A stretch of 64,000 nt of DNA from G965267425 sp965267425 (lineage in GTDB: Bacteria > Bacteroidota > Bacteroidia > Flavobacteriales_E > Vicingaceae). The first letter of the stretch is position 1; every line of letters begins with the position of its first letter. Location of the stretch: NCBI GenBank assembly GCA_965267425.1, contig OZ253959.1, forward strand, positions 2,790,001 through 2,854,000. Direction: 5' to 3'. Position numbers and translations under genes: made by a program. Below are positions 35,373 to 44,947 of the stretch, in pieces. The notes under the pieces are model-generated. The model saw nothing but the letters and a program-made list of their open reading frames with translations. It was not told the DNA's origin and made no database searches.

Positions 35373-36536
35373 ATGAATTTGCGCAATTTATACGCCAGAC
35401 TCGAAGGTGATAAAGTCATTTGGGCAGTTGTTCTGCTGATGGCCATTATATCCGTGCTCACGGTTTATAGCTCAATTGTAAGTCTGGCTTATAAATACAG
35501 AAGTGGAAATACAGAATATTTCCTGTTTAAACATTCCATTATTCTTCTCATTGGATTCATTCTAATGTATACTGCGCATAAGATTAAATTCACCTATTAT
35601 TCGAAAATTTCTCAGCTTGCGGTGTGGATAGCCGTGCCCTTACTTGGACTAACGCTATTCAGTGGAACCAATATCAATGAAGCCAGCCGTTGGTTGGTGA
35701 TTCCGGTAATCAATCAAACATTTCAGACATCGGATTTGGCCAAGCTTGCCATCATCATGTACATAGCCCGATTACTTTCGAAAAAGCAGGACAGTATTAA
35801 AAGCTTTAATGAATCGTTTGTACCCATTATGGTGCCCGTATTGATTGTATGTGGACTCATTCTTCCGGCGAACTTTTCTACGGCTTCCATTTTGTTTGTG
35901 GTATGTATAATGTTGATGTTCATTGGACGAGTAAACCTCAAATACATTTTTGCTTTTTTTGGCGTGGGCCTCGTTGCCTTAGCAACTTTTGTAGCCATCA
36001 AATTCAATTCAGTATCTACCGGAAGATTGGGCACGTGGCAAAACCGGATTGAACATTTTATGGATGGCGATGCCGATGGAAACTATCAGGTAAGGCAGTC
36101 TAAAATAGCCATTGCCACAGGAGAAATTATTGGGAAAGGCCCGGGAAGAAGTGTGCAGCGAAACTTCTTGCCCCACCCTTATTCTGATTTCATTTATGCC
36201 ATTATCATTGAAGAATATGGGCTCGTTGGTGGGTTTGGTATTCTAATGTTGTACCTGGTCTTGTTGTACCGGGGTGTCAAAATTGCCAGTGATTGTCCAC
36301 GAACTTTTGGGTCATTGCTGGCCATAGGTCTATGCCTGAGTCTGGTTTTTCAAGCCATGATCAATATGGCGGTAGCCGTTAATTTATTTCCGGTAACGGG
36401 GCAGCCCCTACCGATGATTAGTATGGGTGGAACCAGTATATGGTTTACCTGTATCACCATAGGTATTATCCTGAGTGTGAGTAGAGAAAATGAGCAAAAC
36501 GCAAGAAAAAATATCCCCGTTGAAATTCATCATTAG
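35373..36536 (+). CDS. ftsW: Septal glycan polymerase FtsW (SEDS family)
   Basis: 387 residues with about ten transmembrane segments. SEDS signatures include NEASRWLVIP, QTSDLAKLA, SDFIYAIIIEEYGLVGG and GQPLPMISMGGTS. It polymerises glycan strands with FtsI at the septum. Its 3' end overlaps the murG start by 47 nt in another frame, an unusually long overlap for this operon. Confidence 0.94.
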   Translation: MNLRNLYARLEGDKVIWAVVLLMAIISVLTVYSSIVSLAYKYRSGNTEYFLFKHSIILLIGFILMYTAHKIKFTYYSKISQLAVWIAVPLLGLTLFSGTNINEASRWLVIPVINQTFQTSDLAKLAIIMYIARLLSKKQDSIKSFNESFVPIMVPVLIVCGLILPANFSTASILFVVCIMLMFIGRVNLKYIFAFFGVGLVALATFVAIKFNSVSTGRLGTWQNRIEHFMDGDADGNYQVRQSKIAIATGEIIGKGPGRSVQRNFLPHPYSDFIYAIIIEEYGLVGGFGILMLYLVLLYRGVKIASDCPRTFGSLLAIGLCLSLVFQAMINMAVAVNLFPVTGQPLPMISMGGTSIWFTCITIGIILSVSRENEQNARKNIPVEIHH

Positions 36537-37614
36537 TGGTGGTGGAACCGGGGGACATATTTTCCCTGCGATTGCCATTGCCAATGCATTGAAGAAACAA
36601 CATCCCGAAGCGGAATTCCTGTTTGTAGGAGCAGAAGGAAAAATGGAAATGGAAAAAGTTCCACAGGCTGGGTATGAAATCATGGGATTACCTATTCGCG
36701 GAATACAACGAAAATTGAGCTTGCGAAATCTATCCGTGCCGTTTAGATTGTTTATCAGTTTGATAAAGGCCTATTCCATTATCCGAAAATTTCGTCCGGA
36801 CGCGGTTATCGGAGTTGGCGGATATGCCAGTGCCGCAGTGCTATATGTTGCGTCATTTAAAAAAATCAAAAGTTACATCCAGGAGCAAAATTCGTTTCCG
36901 GGTATGACCAACAAGATGTTGGCCAATCGAGTTCACAAAATATTTGTGGCCTTCGAAAACATGGACAAGTATTTCCCAAAGGAAAAAATTCTGCTCAAAG
37001 GAAATCCTGTACGACGAGAAATTATAGAAGCTTCCAAAAATGCCGGTGAGGCAAGAAAACAATTTCAATTGGATCCCGAACGGTTGACCATCTTGGCTGT
37101 TGGAGGCAGTCTGGGTGCAAAAACCATCAACGAAAGTGTTTTGAATTGCTTTCCGCTATTGGAAAAACACAATGTGCAATTGCTATGGCAAACGGGAAAA
37201 CACGGTTATCAGAAATATGCACAACGCGTTCCTGATCAAAATCACCGGGTTCGGGTTCAACCTTTTATTTCCAATATGGCAGATGCCTATGCTGCTGCTG
37301 ATATTATCATATCACGTGCTGGTGCCATTTCCGTGACCGAAATTGCCGTATTGAACAAACCCGCTATTCTGATTCCCTCACCCAATGTGGCAGAAGACCA
37401 TCAGACAAAAAATGCCAAAGCCTTGTCTGAACATGAAGCGGCGCTACTTATTCCGGATAAGGTTGCAAGAGAAGAACTGCCTATTCAATTGGAAAAGCTG
37501 GTTCAAAACAAAGAGCAATTGGCTCATTTGAAAGATAACCTAAAACTGGTTTTCAGCAACGCAAAAGCTGATTTGGATATTGCAGAAACCATTATCAAAG
37601 ATGTGAGTGCATGA
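36490..37614 (+). CDS. murG: Lipid II synthase MurG
   Basis: 374 residues. GT-B glycosyltransferase with the N-terminal loop ISGGGTGGHIFPAIAIA, GVGGYASAAVL, QEQNSFPGMTN, and in the C-terminal half LAVGGSLGAKTINE and SRAGAISVTEIAVL. It adds GlcNAc to lipid I at the inner face of the inner membrane. The start ATG lies inside ftsW; the stop overlaps murC by 4 nt. Confidence 0.95.
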   Translation: MSKTQEKISPLKFIISGGGTGGHIFPAIAIANALKKQHPEAEFLFVGAEGKMEMEKVPQAGYEIMGLPIRGIQRKLSLRNLSVPFRLFISLIKAYSIIRKFRPDAVIGVGGYASAAVLYVASFKKIKSYIQEQNSFPGMTNKMLANRVHKIFVAFENMDKYFPKEKILLKGNPVRREIIEASKNAGEARKQFQLDPERLTILAVGGSLGAKTINESVLNCFPLLEKHNVQLLWQTGKHGYQKYAQRVPDQNHRVRVQPFISNMADAYAAADIIISRAGAISVTEIAVLNKPAILIPSPNVAEDHQTKNAKALSEHEAALLIPDKVAREELPIQLEKLVQNKEQLAHLKDNLKLVFSNAKADLDIAETIIKDVSA

Positions 37615-38978
37615 ATTTGAGTGGTGTACATAACGTTTATTTTTTGGGCATTGGTGGCATAGGAATGAGCGCCCTGGCGCGTTATTTTCATAAAAAAAAT
37701 TACCACGTTTCAGGATATGATAAAACGGAATCTGCGCTTACCAAGCAATTAATTGAAGAAGGCATTCCCGTGCATTATGATGACAATCCTGATTCATTGG
37801 AGTCGCTAACTCCGGATTCTACATTGGTTGTTTTAACACCTGCCATACCAAATGACCTAAATGAGTTGGTTCATTTGAAGCAACGAGGTTTCACCATTAA
37901 AAAAAGAGCTGAAGTATTAGGCACTATTTCGCAAGAATACACCACCATTGCGGTTTCAGGTACACATGGCAAAACCACCACTTGCTCCATGATTACCCGA
38001 ATATTCAGACATGCAGGTGTGCCCGTGATAGCATTCATTGGTGGAATATCTCCTGATTTTGGTTCCAATTTCATCATGGACGATCAAGCAAAAATGATGA
38101 TCGTAGAAGCAGATGAATTCGATAAATCGTTTTTGCACCTCACACCTAACATTTTGATAATCACATCCATGGATGCTGATCATTTGGATGTATATGGTTC
38201 GGAAGAGCAAATGTTTCAGTCGTATTTGTCGTTGACAAATCAAGTACAGAAAAATGGAAAAGTCATCTTGTTTGAAAATGTAGTGCCCAATTTACCTGAA
38301 TTGAAATCTGAAGTCATCACCTACGGGCAATCAGAAAATGCCGACTACAGAATTACTGACTTGACCCATGTGCATCAACAATCGCAGTTCAAAGTAACCG
38401 GCAAATCAGGTGAGTCGTCAACTATTCAACTAGCTATGCCAGGCATTCACAATTCGTTTAATGCTACAGCATCCATCATATGTGCCATTCAATGTGACAT
38501 CTCCGTTGAATTGTGCAATGAAGCATTACAATCTTACGGTGGCGTAAAAAGGCGTTTTGAGTTTGTTTTAAAAAGCGAATCGCTGACCATTATTGACGAT
38601 TATGCACATCATCCGGAAGAGATTAAACAATTGGCACTTTCTGTTCGGGCAATGTATCCCAATAAAAATATACAAGCGGTTTTTCAGCCTCATTTATTCA
38701 GTCGAACCCAGGATTTTGCGGAAGGTTTTGGTGAATCATTGTCCTTGTTTGATGGAGTTTTGCTCTTACCTATTTATCCTGCTCGTGAAAAACCAATCCC
38801 AGGAGTAACGTCATCCATTTTACAATCATTCATAACCTGTGACACGGAAGTGGTTGAGAAATCAGAGTTATTATTTCGATTGGATCAGTTGGATAAGGAA
38901 GTTCTAGTGACCATTGGTGCCGGAGATATCGACAGAATGGTTCCTGAAATTGTTTCACATGTAAAACAAATGTCATGA
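37611..38978 (+). CDS. murC: UDP-MurNAc:L-alanine ligase
   Basis: 455 residues. Starts with the Rossmann loop FLGIGGIGMSALARYF; ATP loop VSGTHGKTTTCSMI; VEADEFDKSFL; TSMDADHLDVYG; DDYAHHPEEIKQL. It attaches the first amino acid of the stem peptide. It overlaps murG and ftsQ by 4 nt each (ATGA). Confidence 0.95.
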   Translation: MNLSGVHNVYFLGIGGIGMSALARYFHKKNYHVSGYDKTESALTKQLIEEGIPVHYDDNPDSLESLTPDSTLVVLTPAIPNDLNELVHLKQRGFTIKKRAEVLGTISQEYTTIAVSGTHGKTTTCSMITRIFRHAGVPVIAFIGGISPDFGSNFIMDDQAKMMIVEADEFDKSFLHLTPNILIITSMDADHLDVYGSEEQMFQSYLSLTNQVQKNGKVILFENVVPNLPELKSEVITYGQSENADYRITDLTHVHQQSQFKVTGKSGESSTIQLAMPGIHNSFNATASIICAIQCDISVELCNEALQSYGGVKRRFEFVLKSESLTIIDDYAHHPEEIKQLALSVRAMYPNKNIQAVFQPHLFSRTQDFAEGFGESLSLFDGVLLLPIYPAREKPIPGVTSSILQSFITCDTEVVEKSELLFRLDQLDKEVLVTIGAGDIDRMVPEIVSHVKQMS

Positions 38979-39787
38979 AGAAAAAATTAAAAATATTACT
39001 TCGTTTGCTCTTACCTGTATTCCTATTGGTATCGCTTAGCTTTATCAATGGTGTACAAGAAGATGCCAAATGCAAAGACATCGTCATTTCTGTCCATTCA
39101 GATGACAATCATGAATTCATCAATGAAGGAGATGTTTTGGACCTTATCAACAATCAATTCAACACTCCGGTCAGTCAAACCATTGGTGATATTCATACCG
39201 ATCTAATTGAAGATGAACTGGAGAATCATCATGCTGTAGAGAATGCAGAGGTGCACATAACGGTAGATGGTCGGTTATTGGTAGACATTGAACAACGTAG
39301 ACCCATTGCACGCATCTTTCCTGAAAACGGCAGAGGTTATTACCTGGATGAAAACGGAGGAATCATGCCGCTTTCAAACAACTACACAGCAAGGGTTTTG
39401 GTGGTTAATGGTATGATCAAGGATGAATATACACATGTGAAGAATTATCGTTTTGATGAGTCCGTGAAAAACGATTCTTTATTTGAGATATCCTTCCTGG
39501 ATGAACTTTTTGAAGTGTGCAAGTTCATGGATTCCAATCCCTTTTGGAACGCGCAAATTGAACAATTGTATGTTAATAAAGATTCAGATATCGAGTTGAT
39601 ACCAAGGGTAGGAAATCATACCATTGTACTTGGTGAACCGGATTTATTAACTAAAAAATTTGATAAACTGATGATCTTTTATCGTCAGGGACTGACGAAA
39701 ACAGGTTGGAATGAATACGAAAAAATAAACCTGAAATTCAAGGATCAAATAGTTTGTACAAAAAGAAATTATTATGGAAAACGGTGA
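38975..39787 (+). CDS. ftsQ: Cell division protein FtsQ
   Basis: 270 residues. Short basic cytoplasmic end (MKKKLKILL), one transmembrane segment (about 9-26), then the POTRA and beta domains (NAEVHITVDGRLLVDIEQRRPIARIF; RVGNHTIVLGEP; YEKINLKFKDQIVCTKR). The size and position before ftsA fit FtsQ/DivIB. No ddl or murB gene lies between murC and ftsQ. It overlaps ftsA by 14 nt. Confidence 0.92.
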   Translation: MKKKLKILLRLLLPVFLLVSLSFINGVQEDAKCKDIVISVHSDDNHEFINEGDVLDLINNQFNTPVSQTIGDIHTDLIEDELENHHAVENAEVHITVDGRLLVDIEQRRPIARIFPENGRGYYLDENGGIMPLSNNYTARVLVVNGMIKDEYTHVKNYRFDESVKNDSLFEISFLDELFEVCKFMDSNPFWNAQIEQLYVNKDSDIELIPRVGNHTIVLGEPDLLTKKFDKLMIFYRQGLTKTGWNEYEKINLKFKDQIVCTKRNYYGKR

Positions 39788-41045
39788 AATTGTAGTCGGT
39801 CTTGACATTGGAACCACCAAAATTGTTGCCATTGCCGGTCGCCGTGATGAATTTGGAAAATTGCAGATTTTGGGAATGGGGCGCTCTGAATCCATTGGCG
39901 TAACAAGAGGTGTAGTTTCCAATATTGAAAAAACGGTTAATTCCATTCGATTGGCCATTGAACAAGCTGAAAGTCAATCTGGAGTAGACATCAAAGTAGT
40001 AAATGTGGGGATTGCCGGTCAACACATTAAAAGTCTTCAGCACCGAGGTATTCGGGTGCGAAACAATATTGACATAGAAATCAACCAGGAAGACATCGAC
40101 ATGCTCATCAATGATATGTACAAACTAGTCATGCTTCCCGGAGAAGAAATCATTGACGTGCTTCCTCAAGAGTTCATTGTAGATAACGAACAAGGCATCA
40201 AAGATCCGGTTGGTATGGCAGGCATTCGATTGGAGGCCAATTTTCACATTATTACCGGACAAGTTGCTGCTGCAAAAAATATTTACAAGTGTGTGCACAA
40301 GGCTGATTTAGATGTAGTGGATTTGATTTTGGAACCACTGGCATCAGCGGAGGCTGTGTTGAGTGATGAAGAAAAAGAAGCAGGAGTTGTATTGATTGAC
40401 ATTGGTGGTGGAACCACGGACGTAGCTATTTTCCAAGACGGAATCATTAGGCATACAGCCGTTATTCCATTTGGAGGAAATGTCATCACTGAAGACATCA
40501 AGCAAGGATGTAACATCATAAAAAATCAGGCTGAATTGCTTAAAATCAAATTTGGATCTGCATTGGCAGATGAAAGTCAGGAAAATGAAATCGTATCCAT
40601 CCCTGGATTAAGAGGTCGTCCTCCCAAGGAGATTTCAGTGAAAAATCTGGCGCATATTATTCAAGCCAGATTGGAAGAAATCATTGAACACATTTATTAC
40701 GAAATCAAAAATTCAGGGTTTGAAAATAAGTTGATTGCGGGTGCAGTATTAACAGGTGGTGGTTCACAAATGAAACACATATCCCAATTGTTTGAATTTG
40801 TAACAGGCATGGATGCACGTGTGGGATATCCAAACGAACATTTGGCAAAAGACAATTCAGAAAACATCACAAGTCCAATGTATGCTACGGGTGTTGGGTT
40901 GGTCATTAAAGGATTCCAGAAATTGGATAAACAAAACGATCAACAACTGAGTGAAGCCGAGCAATACACGGGAAGAAGCAGAGGACGCTCAGGATTCTTA
41001 GATAAACTTGTTAAAAAGACTCAAGACTTTTTTGAAGAAGAATAA
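39774..41045 (+). CDS. ftsA: Cell division protein FtsA
   Basis: 423 residues of the actin fold: VVGLDIGTTKIVAIAG (phosphate 1), GVTRGVVSNIEKT, the FtsA-specific 1C domain (about 85-165), VLIDIGGGTTDVAIF (phosphate 2) and AGAVLTGGGSQMKHI. The C-terminal amphipathic membrane helix is probably GFLDKLVKKTQDFFEEE. It tethers FtsZ to the membrane. 21 nt from ftsZ. Confidence 0.95.
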   Translation: MENGEIVVGLDIGTTKIVAIAGRRDEFGKLQILGMGRSESIGVTRGVVSNIEKTVNSIRLAIEQAESQSGVDIKVVNVGIAGQHIKSLQHRGIRVRNNIDIEINQEDIDMLINDMYKLVMLPGEEIIDVLPQEFIVDNEQGIKDPVGMAGIRLEANFHIITGQVAAAKNIYKCVHKADLDVVDLILEPLASAEAVLSDEEKEAGVVLIDIGGGTTDVAIFQDGIIRHTAVIPFGGNVITEDIKQGCNIIKNQAELLKIKFGSALADESQENEIVSIPGLRGRPPKEISVKNLAHIIQARLEEIIEHIYYEIKNSGFENKLIAGAVLTGGGSQMKHISQLFEFVTGMDARVGYPNEHLAKDNSENITSPMYATGVGLVIKGFQKLDKQNDQQLSEAEQYTGRSRGRSGFLDKLVKKTQDFFEEE

Positions 41046-41066
41046 TAGAAAATTAAAACAAAGGCC

Positions 41067-42632
41067 ATGAAATTTGACTTGCCAAAAGATCAATCATCCA
41101 TTATTAAAGTAATCGGTGTAGGTGGAGGCGGCAATAATGCAGTCACCCACATGTACAACCAGGGTATTACTGGTGTGGATTTCATTATCTGCAACACAGA
41201 CCAGCAAGCGTTGGATATGAGTCCTGTTCCCAACAAAGTTCAATTGGGCGCATCACTGACGGAAGGCCGGGGTGCGGGCTCAATTCCTGAAGTGGGAAGA
41301 AACTCCGCCATTGAAAGTGTTGATGATCTAAAAGAATTGTTGTCCAAAGGAACTCAAATGGTATTTATTACTGCCGGCATGGGAGGTGGAACAGGAACCG
41401 GAGCTGCTCCGGTCATTGCCGCTACCGCTCGTGAAATGGGTATTCTGACTGTGGGTATTGTAACCATTCCTTTCACGTTTGAAGGAAGAAGAAGAAAACA
41501 ACAAGCAGATGTAGGGCTCAATGAACTGAGAGACAATGTGGATACATTGCTCATCATATGCAATGATCGTCTGCGTGAAATGTATGGGAATCTGAAAATT
41601 TCGGAAGCCTTTGCTTTAGCTGACGATGTTTTGACAGTGGCTGCCAAAGGCATTGCCGAAATTATCACGGTAGCCGGATACATCAATGTGGATTTTGAAG
41701 ATGTAAGAACGGTAATGCAAGATGGTGGAACCGCCATTATGGGATCTGCGGCTGCTGAAGGCGACAACAGAGCTACTAAAGCCATAAGTCAGGCACTTGC
41801 TTCGCCTTTGTTGAATGACAATGACATCAACGGTGCCAAATACATCTTGTTGAACATCACCTCCGGTGGAGAAGAAATTTCCATGGATGAAATTGATGAA
41901 ATCACAGATTATGTGCAAAATGAAACGGGTTACTCTGCTGATTTAATCTGGGGGAATGGAAGAGATGAGTCATTGGGAGAAAAAATTTCCGTGACCATTA
42001 TCGCAACAGGGTTTGGAACTTCAAATACGCAAGGAGATAATTCTGCAGGTCAATCCAAAAGAATTGTGAAAACGCTGGAACCTGACACGCCAGAAATGGA
42101 AAATCAGGAAGCAGAAAACACACTTCCTGAACCGGACAACGCATTAGAGCCACACCTCAAAGAAGAAAATGCAGATGAAGAATCACAAGTGAGTATGGAG
42201 TTTAATTTGAATCCAAGTGTTTCTGAACAAGATCCATTAGCTGTGGACCCACCAGAAACAGACGAACCACAAATTATCCGTCATACGCTTGATGAAGAAA
42301 TTTCGAATGAAGAGCCTCCAGAAACACCTGTAGTCAATGAAACTGAGGAGCAAGTTGAAGACAATAATAAACCTCCGCTACCAACAGAGGAACAAATTCG
42401 TAAATCACACGAAAGAATCAATCGTTTAAAGGCACTTAGCTTAAAAATGAAAACGCCATCTGGTATTTCAGATCTCGAAAGTGAGCCAGCTTACAAACGG
42501 AGAGAAATTGATTTAGACGATGTGCCACATTCTTCTGAATCCAATGTATCCAGGTATACTTTGGGAGAAGATGATGACAACAAGACCAATTTGAGGGAAA
42601 ATAATTCCTTCCTTCACGATAATGTTGATTAA
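41067..42632 (+). CDS. ftsZ: Cell division GTPase FtsZ
   Basis: 521 residues, longer than the roughly 390 usual in proteobacteria because of a long acidic linker (about 330-490, Glu/Pro-rich). The GTPase core has VGGGGNNAVTHM, the tubulin signature GMGGGTGTGAAP, and NVDFEDVRTVMQDGG. The C-terminal peptide NNSFLHDNVD is the conserved Bacteroidota end that should bind FtsA. Last gene of the dcw operon; a terminator follows. Confidence 0.97.
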   Translation: MKFDLPKDQSSIIKVIGVGGGGNNAVTHMYNQGITGVDFIICNTDQQALDMSPVPNKVQLGASLTEGRGAGSIPEVGRNSAIESVDDLKELLSKGTQMVFITAGMGGGTGTGAAPVIAATAREMGILTVGIVTIPFTFEGRRRKQQADVGLNELRDNVDTLLIICNDRLREMYGNLKISEAFALADDVLTVAAKGIAEIITVAGYINVDFEDVRTVMQDGGTAIMGSAAAEGDNRATKAISQALASPLLNDNDINGAKYILLNITSGGEEISMDEIDEITDYVQNETGYSADLIWGNGRDESLGEKISVTIIATGFGTSNTQGDNSAGQSKRIVKTLEPDTPEMENQEAENTLPEPDNALEPHLKEENADEESQVSMEFNLNPSVSEQDPLAVDPPETDEPQIIRHTLDEEISNEEPPETPVVNETEEQVEDNNKPPLPTEEQIRKSHERINRLKALSLKMKTPSGISDLESEPAYKRREIDLDDVPHSSESNVSRYTLGEDDDNKTNLRENNSFLHDNVD

Positions 42633-42636
42633 TCGT

Positions 42637-42668
42637 AAGAGGTAAAATAAAAGCACCTCTTTTATTCC
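42637..42668 (+). terminator. Terminator of the dcw operon
   Basis: AAGAGGT pairs with ACCTCTT across an 11-nt A-rich loop, followed by a T-rich tail. It begins 5 nt after the ftsZ stop. Confidence 0.7.
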
Positions 42669-42680
42669 CTTTTTAAGTCG

Positions 42681-42710
42681 TTCACAATCGTTGTGAAATG
42701 CATAACTTTG
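42681..42710 (+). promoter_or_regulatory. Dyad operator and -7 box before the YqeY-like gene
   Basis: TTCACAA-TCG-TTGTGAA (42681-42697) is a perfect 7-bp dyad. It ends 5 nt before a perfect -7 box TAACTTTG (42703-42710), with the ATG at 42729. The dyad replaces the -33 region, as expected for a repressor or activator site. Confidence 0.5.
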
Positions 42711-42728
42711 CGTTCAAATTTTTGCATT

Positions 42729-43178
42729 ATGTCATTACTGGAAACCATTAACTCGGATATTAAGCAAGCTATGCTAGCAAAGAAAAAAGATGAACTTCCT
42801 GCTTTAAGGGCGGTGAAATCAGAATTACTATTGCTTGAAACAGCTGGTGGAAATAAAAAAGTGGATGAAAATGACGAAATCAAATTGTTGCAAAAATTAA
42901 TCAAGCAACGCAAAGAATCTGCGGCCGTTTATGAGGAGCAAAATCGTGAAGATTTGGCCGCTGATGAAAAGGTACAGGCAGAAATTATTGCACGTTATCT
43001 ACCAGCTCAAATGAGTGAAGAAGAAGTAACTGCTGTTATTAAGGAAGTCATTTCGCAAACTGGCGCGGCCGGTCCCCAAGACATGGGAAAAGTGATGGGA
43101 ATGGCCAATCAAAAATTGGCTGGAAAAGCGGAAGGTAAACTCATTGCTGGTATAGCAAAGTCATTGTTGGCAGGATAG
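42729..43178 (+). CDS. GatB/YqeY domain protein
   Basis: 149 residues from ATG 42729 (MSLLETINSDIKQAML). It is the helical YqeY-type domain also found at the end of GatB: ALRAVKSELLLLETA, LLQKLIKQRKESAAVYEEQNREDLAADEK, IARYLPAQMSEEEV and GKVMGMANQKLAGKAEG. Free-standing forms are thought to bind tRNA or act around amidotransferases; the exact role is not established. Own promoter with a dyad. Confidence 0.9.
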   Translation: MSLLETINSDIKQAMLAKKKDELPALRAVKSELLLLETAGGNKKVDENDEIKLLQKLIKQRKESAAVYEEQNREDLAADEKVQAEIIARYLPAQMSEEEVTAVIKEVISQTGAAGPQDMGKVMGMANQKLAGKAEGKLIAGIAKSLLAG

Positions 43179-43221
43179 TCATCTGCTGTATTCTTGAAAA
43201 ACTTATCGTAGCTTTAACGGT

Positions 43222-43902
43222 GTGAGCCAAGATATTCTAAAGATTGCACACCGTGGTGCTTCCGGGTATGCTTTGGAAAATTCGCCCCAAGCATTTCAAA
43301 AAGCCATTGATCTGAAGGTAGATTACATTGAAGCTGATATTCAATTGACCTCTGACAATGTTCCCATAGTTCTTCATGATAAGTTATTGGACAGAACATC
43401 AAATGCAGAAGGATATGTTTGGGATTACAGTTGGCATGACATTCAAACAAACGTGCTCCTAAACAATGGTGAAAAGATATGGTCGTTGGAACAATTGACT
43501 GCTTTTGTCAAGGATAACAATAGCAAACTGTATGTAGATCTGAAGTCTTTTGAGGCCGAAGATTTGGTAATTGATATTCTTCATACACAGCTATCCGTTG
43601 ATGAATTCATAATTGGCTCATTTCATTATCCAACGTTGAAGAATATTAAATACCGAGATGATAAGATCACGACCGTGATGATCATTGAAGGCAATCCCAT
43701 CGACATTGAAAGAATATTGGAAAATACTGCTTGTGATATTGTTGCTTTCGGATTTGACTCCATTGATCCCAGCTCAGTTGAGCGAGTGCATCAACTGGGC
43801 AAGACGGTGTTTTCCTGGACCATCAATGATGAACGGGAAATTGAAAGAGCCAAAAGTATTGGGATAGATGGAATTACCAGCAATTATCCGGATAGAATTT
43901 AA
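43222..43902 (+). CDS. Glycerophosphodiester phosphodiesterase
   Basis: 226 residues from a GTG at 43222; no upstream ATG is in frame. GDPD signatures: IAHRGASGYALENS, EADIQLTSDNVPIVLHDKLLDRTS and the C-terminal GKTVFSWTINDERE. It splits glycerophosphodiesters to glycerol-3-phosphate and an alcohol. No signal peptide, so it is probably cytoplasmic (UgpQ-like). TAGCTTTA at 43209-43216 is a near-consensus -7 box, which would give a nearly leaderless mRNA. Its stop overlaps the stop of the convergent lipoate ligase gene. Confidence 0.9.
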   Translation: MSQDILKIAHRGASGYALENSPQAFQKAIDLKVDYIEADIQLTSDNVPIVLHDKLLDRTSNAEGYVWDYSWHDIQTNVLLNNGEKIWSLEQLTAFVKDNNSKLYVDLKSFEAEDLVIDILHTQLSVDEFIIGSFHYPTLKNIKYRDDKITTVMIIEGNPIDIERILENTACDIVAFGFDSIDPSSVERVHQLGKTVFSWTINDEREIERAKSIGIDGITSNYPDRI

Positions 43903-44867
43903 AGTTCAAAACACAAGGACATGATGAGTGCTACTTCCTCTGAAGTGAAGTCATGGTGTTGTACTAATTCATTGATGTTTTCTGGAAAATGATATTGATG
44001 CTGTAGTATAGGTATCAGCTTTTCTTTTAATCCATTTGGCCAATTTCCAAGGCAATCAGCAGTATCAATCATTCCGTTTGAGACAGACAATTCCAATTCA
44101 ACTTGCTCACCATCTAGCGTTGCACTGCCCGTATAAACATACTTCGGTCCATAACCGATATTCCAATTGTCCTTTTCGTATTTGGACAACCTTAATTCGT
44201 TAACCTTTGTCACCTCATCTTGTTGCAACTCTATTATTTGTTCGGCAGGAAGATGCGTCAACAGGTAATTCTCCAATTGTTGAATAAACGTTTCCGTATC
44301 CATCGAGGTCTGCAAAAACGGTTTGATGTTTCCAACACTCGCCGGAACAGAAGCTACTGACCTGCCTTTATACTTTGATCGGTTGTTGGCAATTGAACCA
44401 CGTAAATGATCCAAATTAGCATCAAACAACAATGTACCATGATGCAACACTCGATTTCTCACCGCATGTTCTGCATTGCCCGAGATTTTTTTACCATTCA
44501 GGTAGATGTCATTTCTTTCCGAAAATTCAACAGGTAAACCCATAGAAGTCAAAGCATTGAAAACAGGGGTCATGTACCTTTTAAAATCGACAAGCTTGTC
44601 TTCCGGTCTGGAGATGATTACCGAAAAATTGATATTTCCCAGATCGTGATACACCGTACCTCCTCCTGATATCCTGCGATATACAGGGATTTTATTTTCA
44701 AGCACAAATGAATGGTTTATTTCTGCCAACAGGTTTTGATGTTTTCCAGAAACCACACACGGTTCATTTCTCCAAAGCAAAAAGTAGTCGTCTTCTTGCT
44801 TAAACAAAAACTCTTCCAGCGCCAGATTAAATGCCGGTGATGTATTTTGATTGAGAAAAAACTTCAT
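43899..44867 (-). CDS. lplA: Lipoate-protein ligase A
   Basis: 322 residues. Catalytic domain with YRRISGGGTVYHDLGN (the RRxSGGGxVxHD motif), INFSVI, and the Lys in NGKKISGNAEHAV that binds the lipoyl-AMP. The C-terminal accessory domain (about 240-322) is present. It attaches free lipoate to E2 and H proteins of dehydrogenase complexes. It starts 29 nt after the groL terminator. Confidence 0.92.
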   Translation of the reverse strand: MKFFLNQNTSPAFNLALEEFLFKQEDDYFLLWRNEPCVVSGKHQNLLAEINHSFVLENKIPVYRRISGGGTVYHDLGNINFSVIISRPEDKLVDFKRYMTPVFNALTSMGLPVEFSERNDIYLNGKKISGNAEHAVRNRVLHHGTLLFDANLDHLRGSIANNRSKYKGRSVASVPASVGNIKPFLQTSMDTETFIQQLENYLLTHLPAEQIIELQQDEVTKVNELRLSKYEKDNWNIGYGPKYVYTGSATLDGEQVELELSVSNGMIDTADCLGNWPNGLKEKLIPILQHQYHFPENINELVQHHDFTSEEVALIMSLCFEL

Positions 44868-44896
44868 GAAGTGTGAAAGATAGGTAAGAAAAAAGA

Positions 44897-44925
44897 AAAG
44901 CCCTCATTGATTGAATGAGGGCTTT
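44897..44925 (-). terminator. groESL terminator
   Basis: AAAGCCCTCATT pairs perfectly with AATGAGGGCTTT (12 bp, 5-nt loop). On the minus strand it is followed by a T-rich TTCTTTTTTC tail. It starts 23 nt after the groL stop. Confidence 0.9.
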
Positions 44926-44947
44926 ACACTTTTATAGAATCAGCGGA

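Noticed and set aside
43899..43902. Overlapping stop codons of the GDPD and lplA genes as evidence of a dual-coding terminator
   Set aside because: Unlike the gldN case no strong hairpin with a T-run was found within the lplA 3' end.
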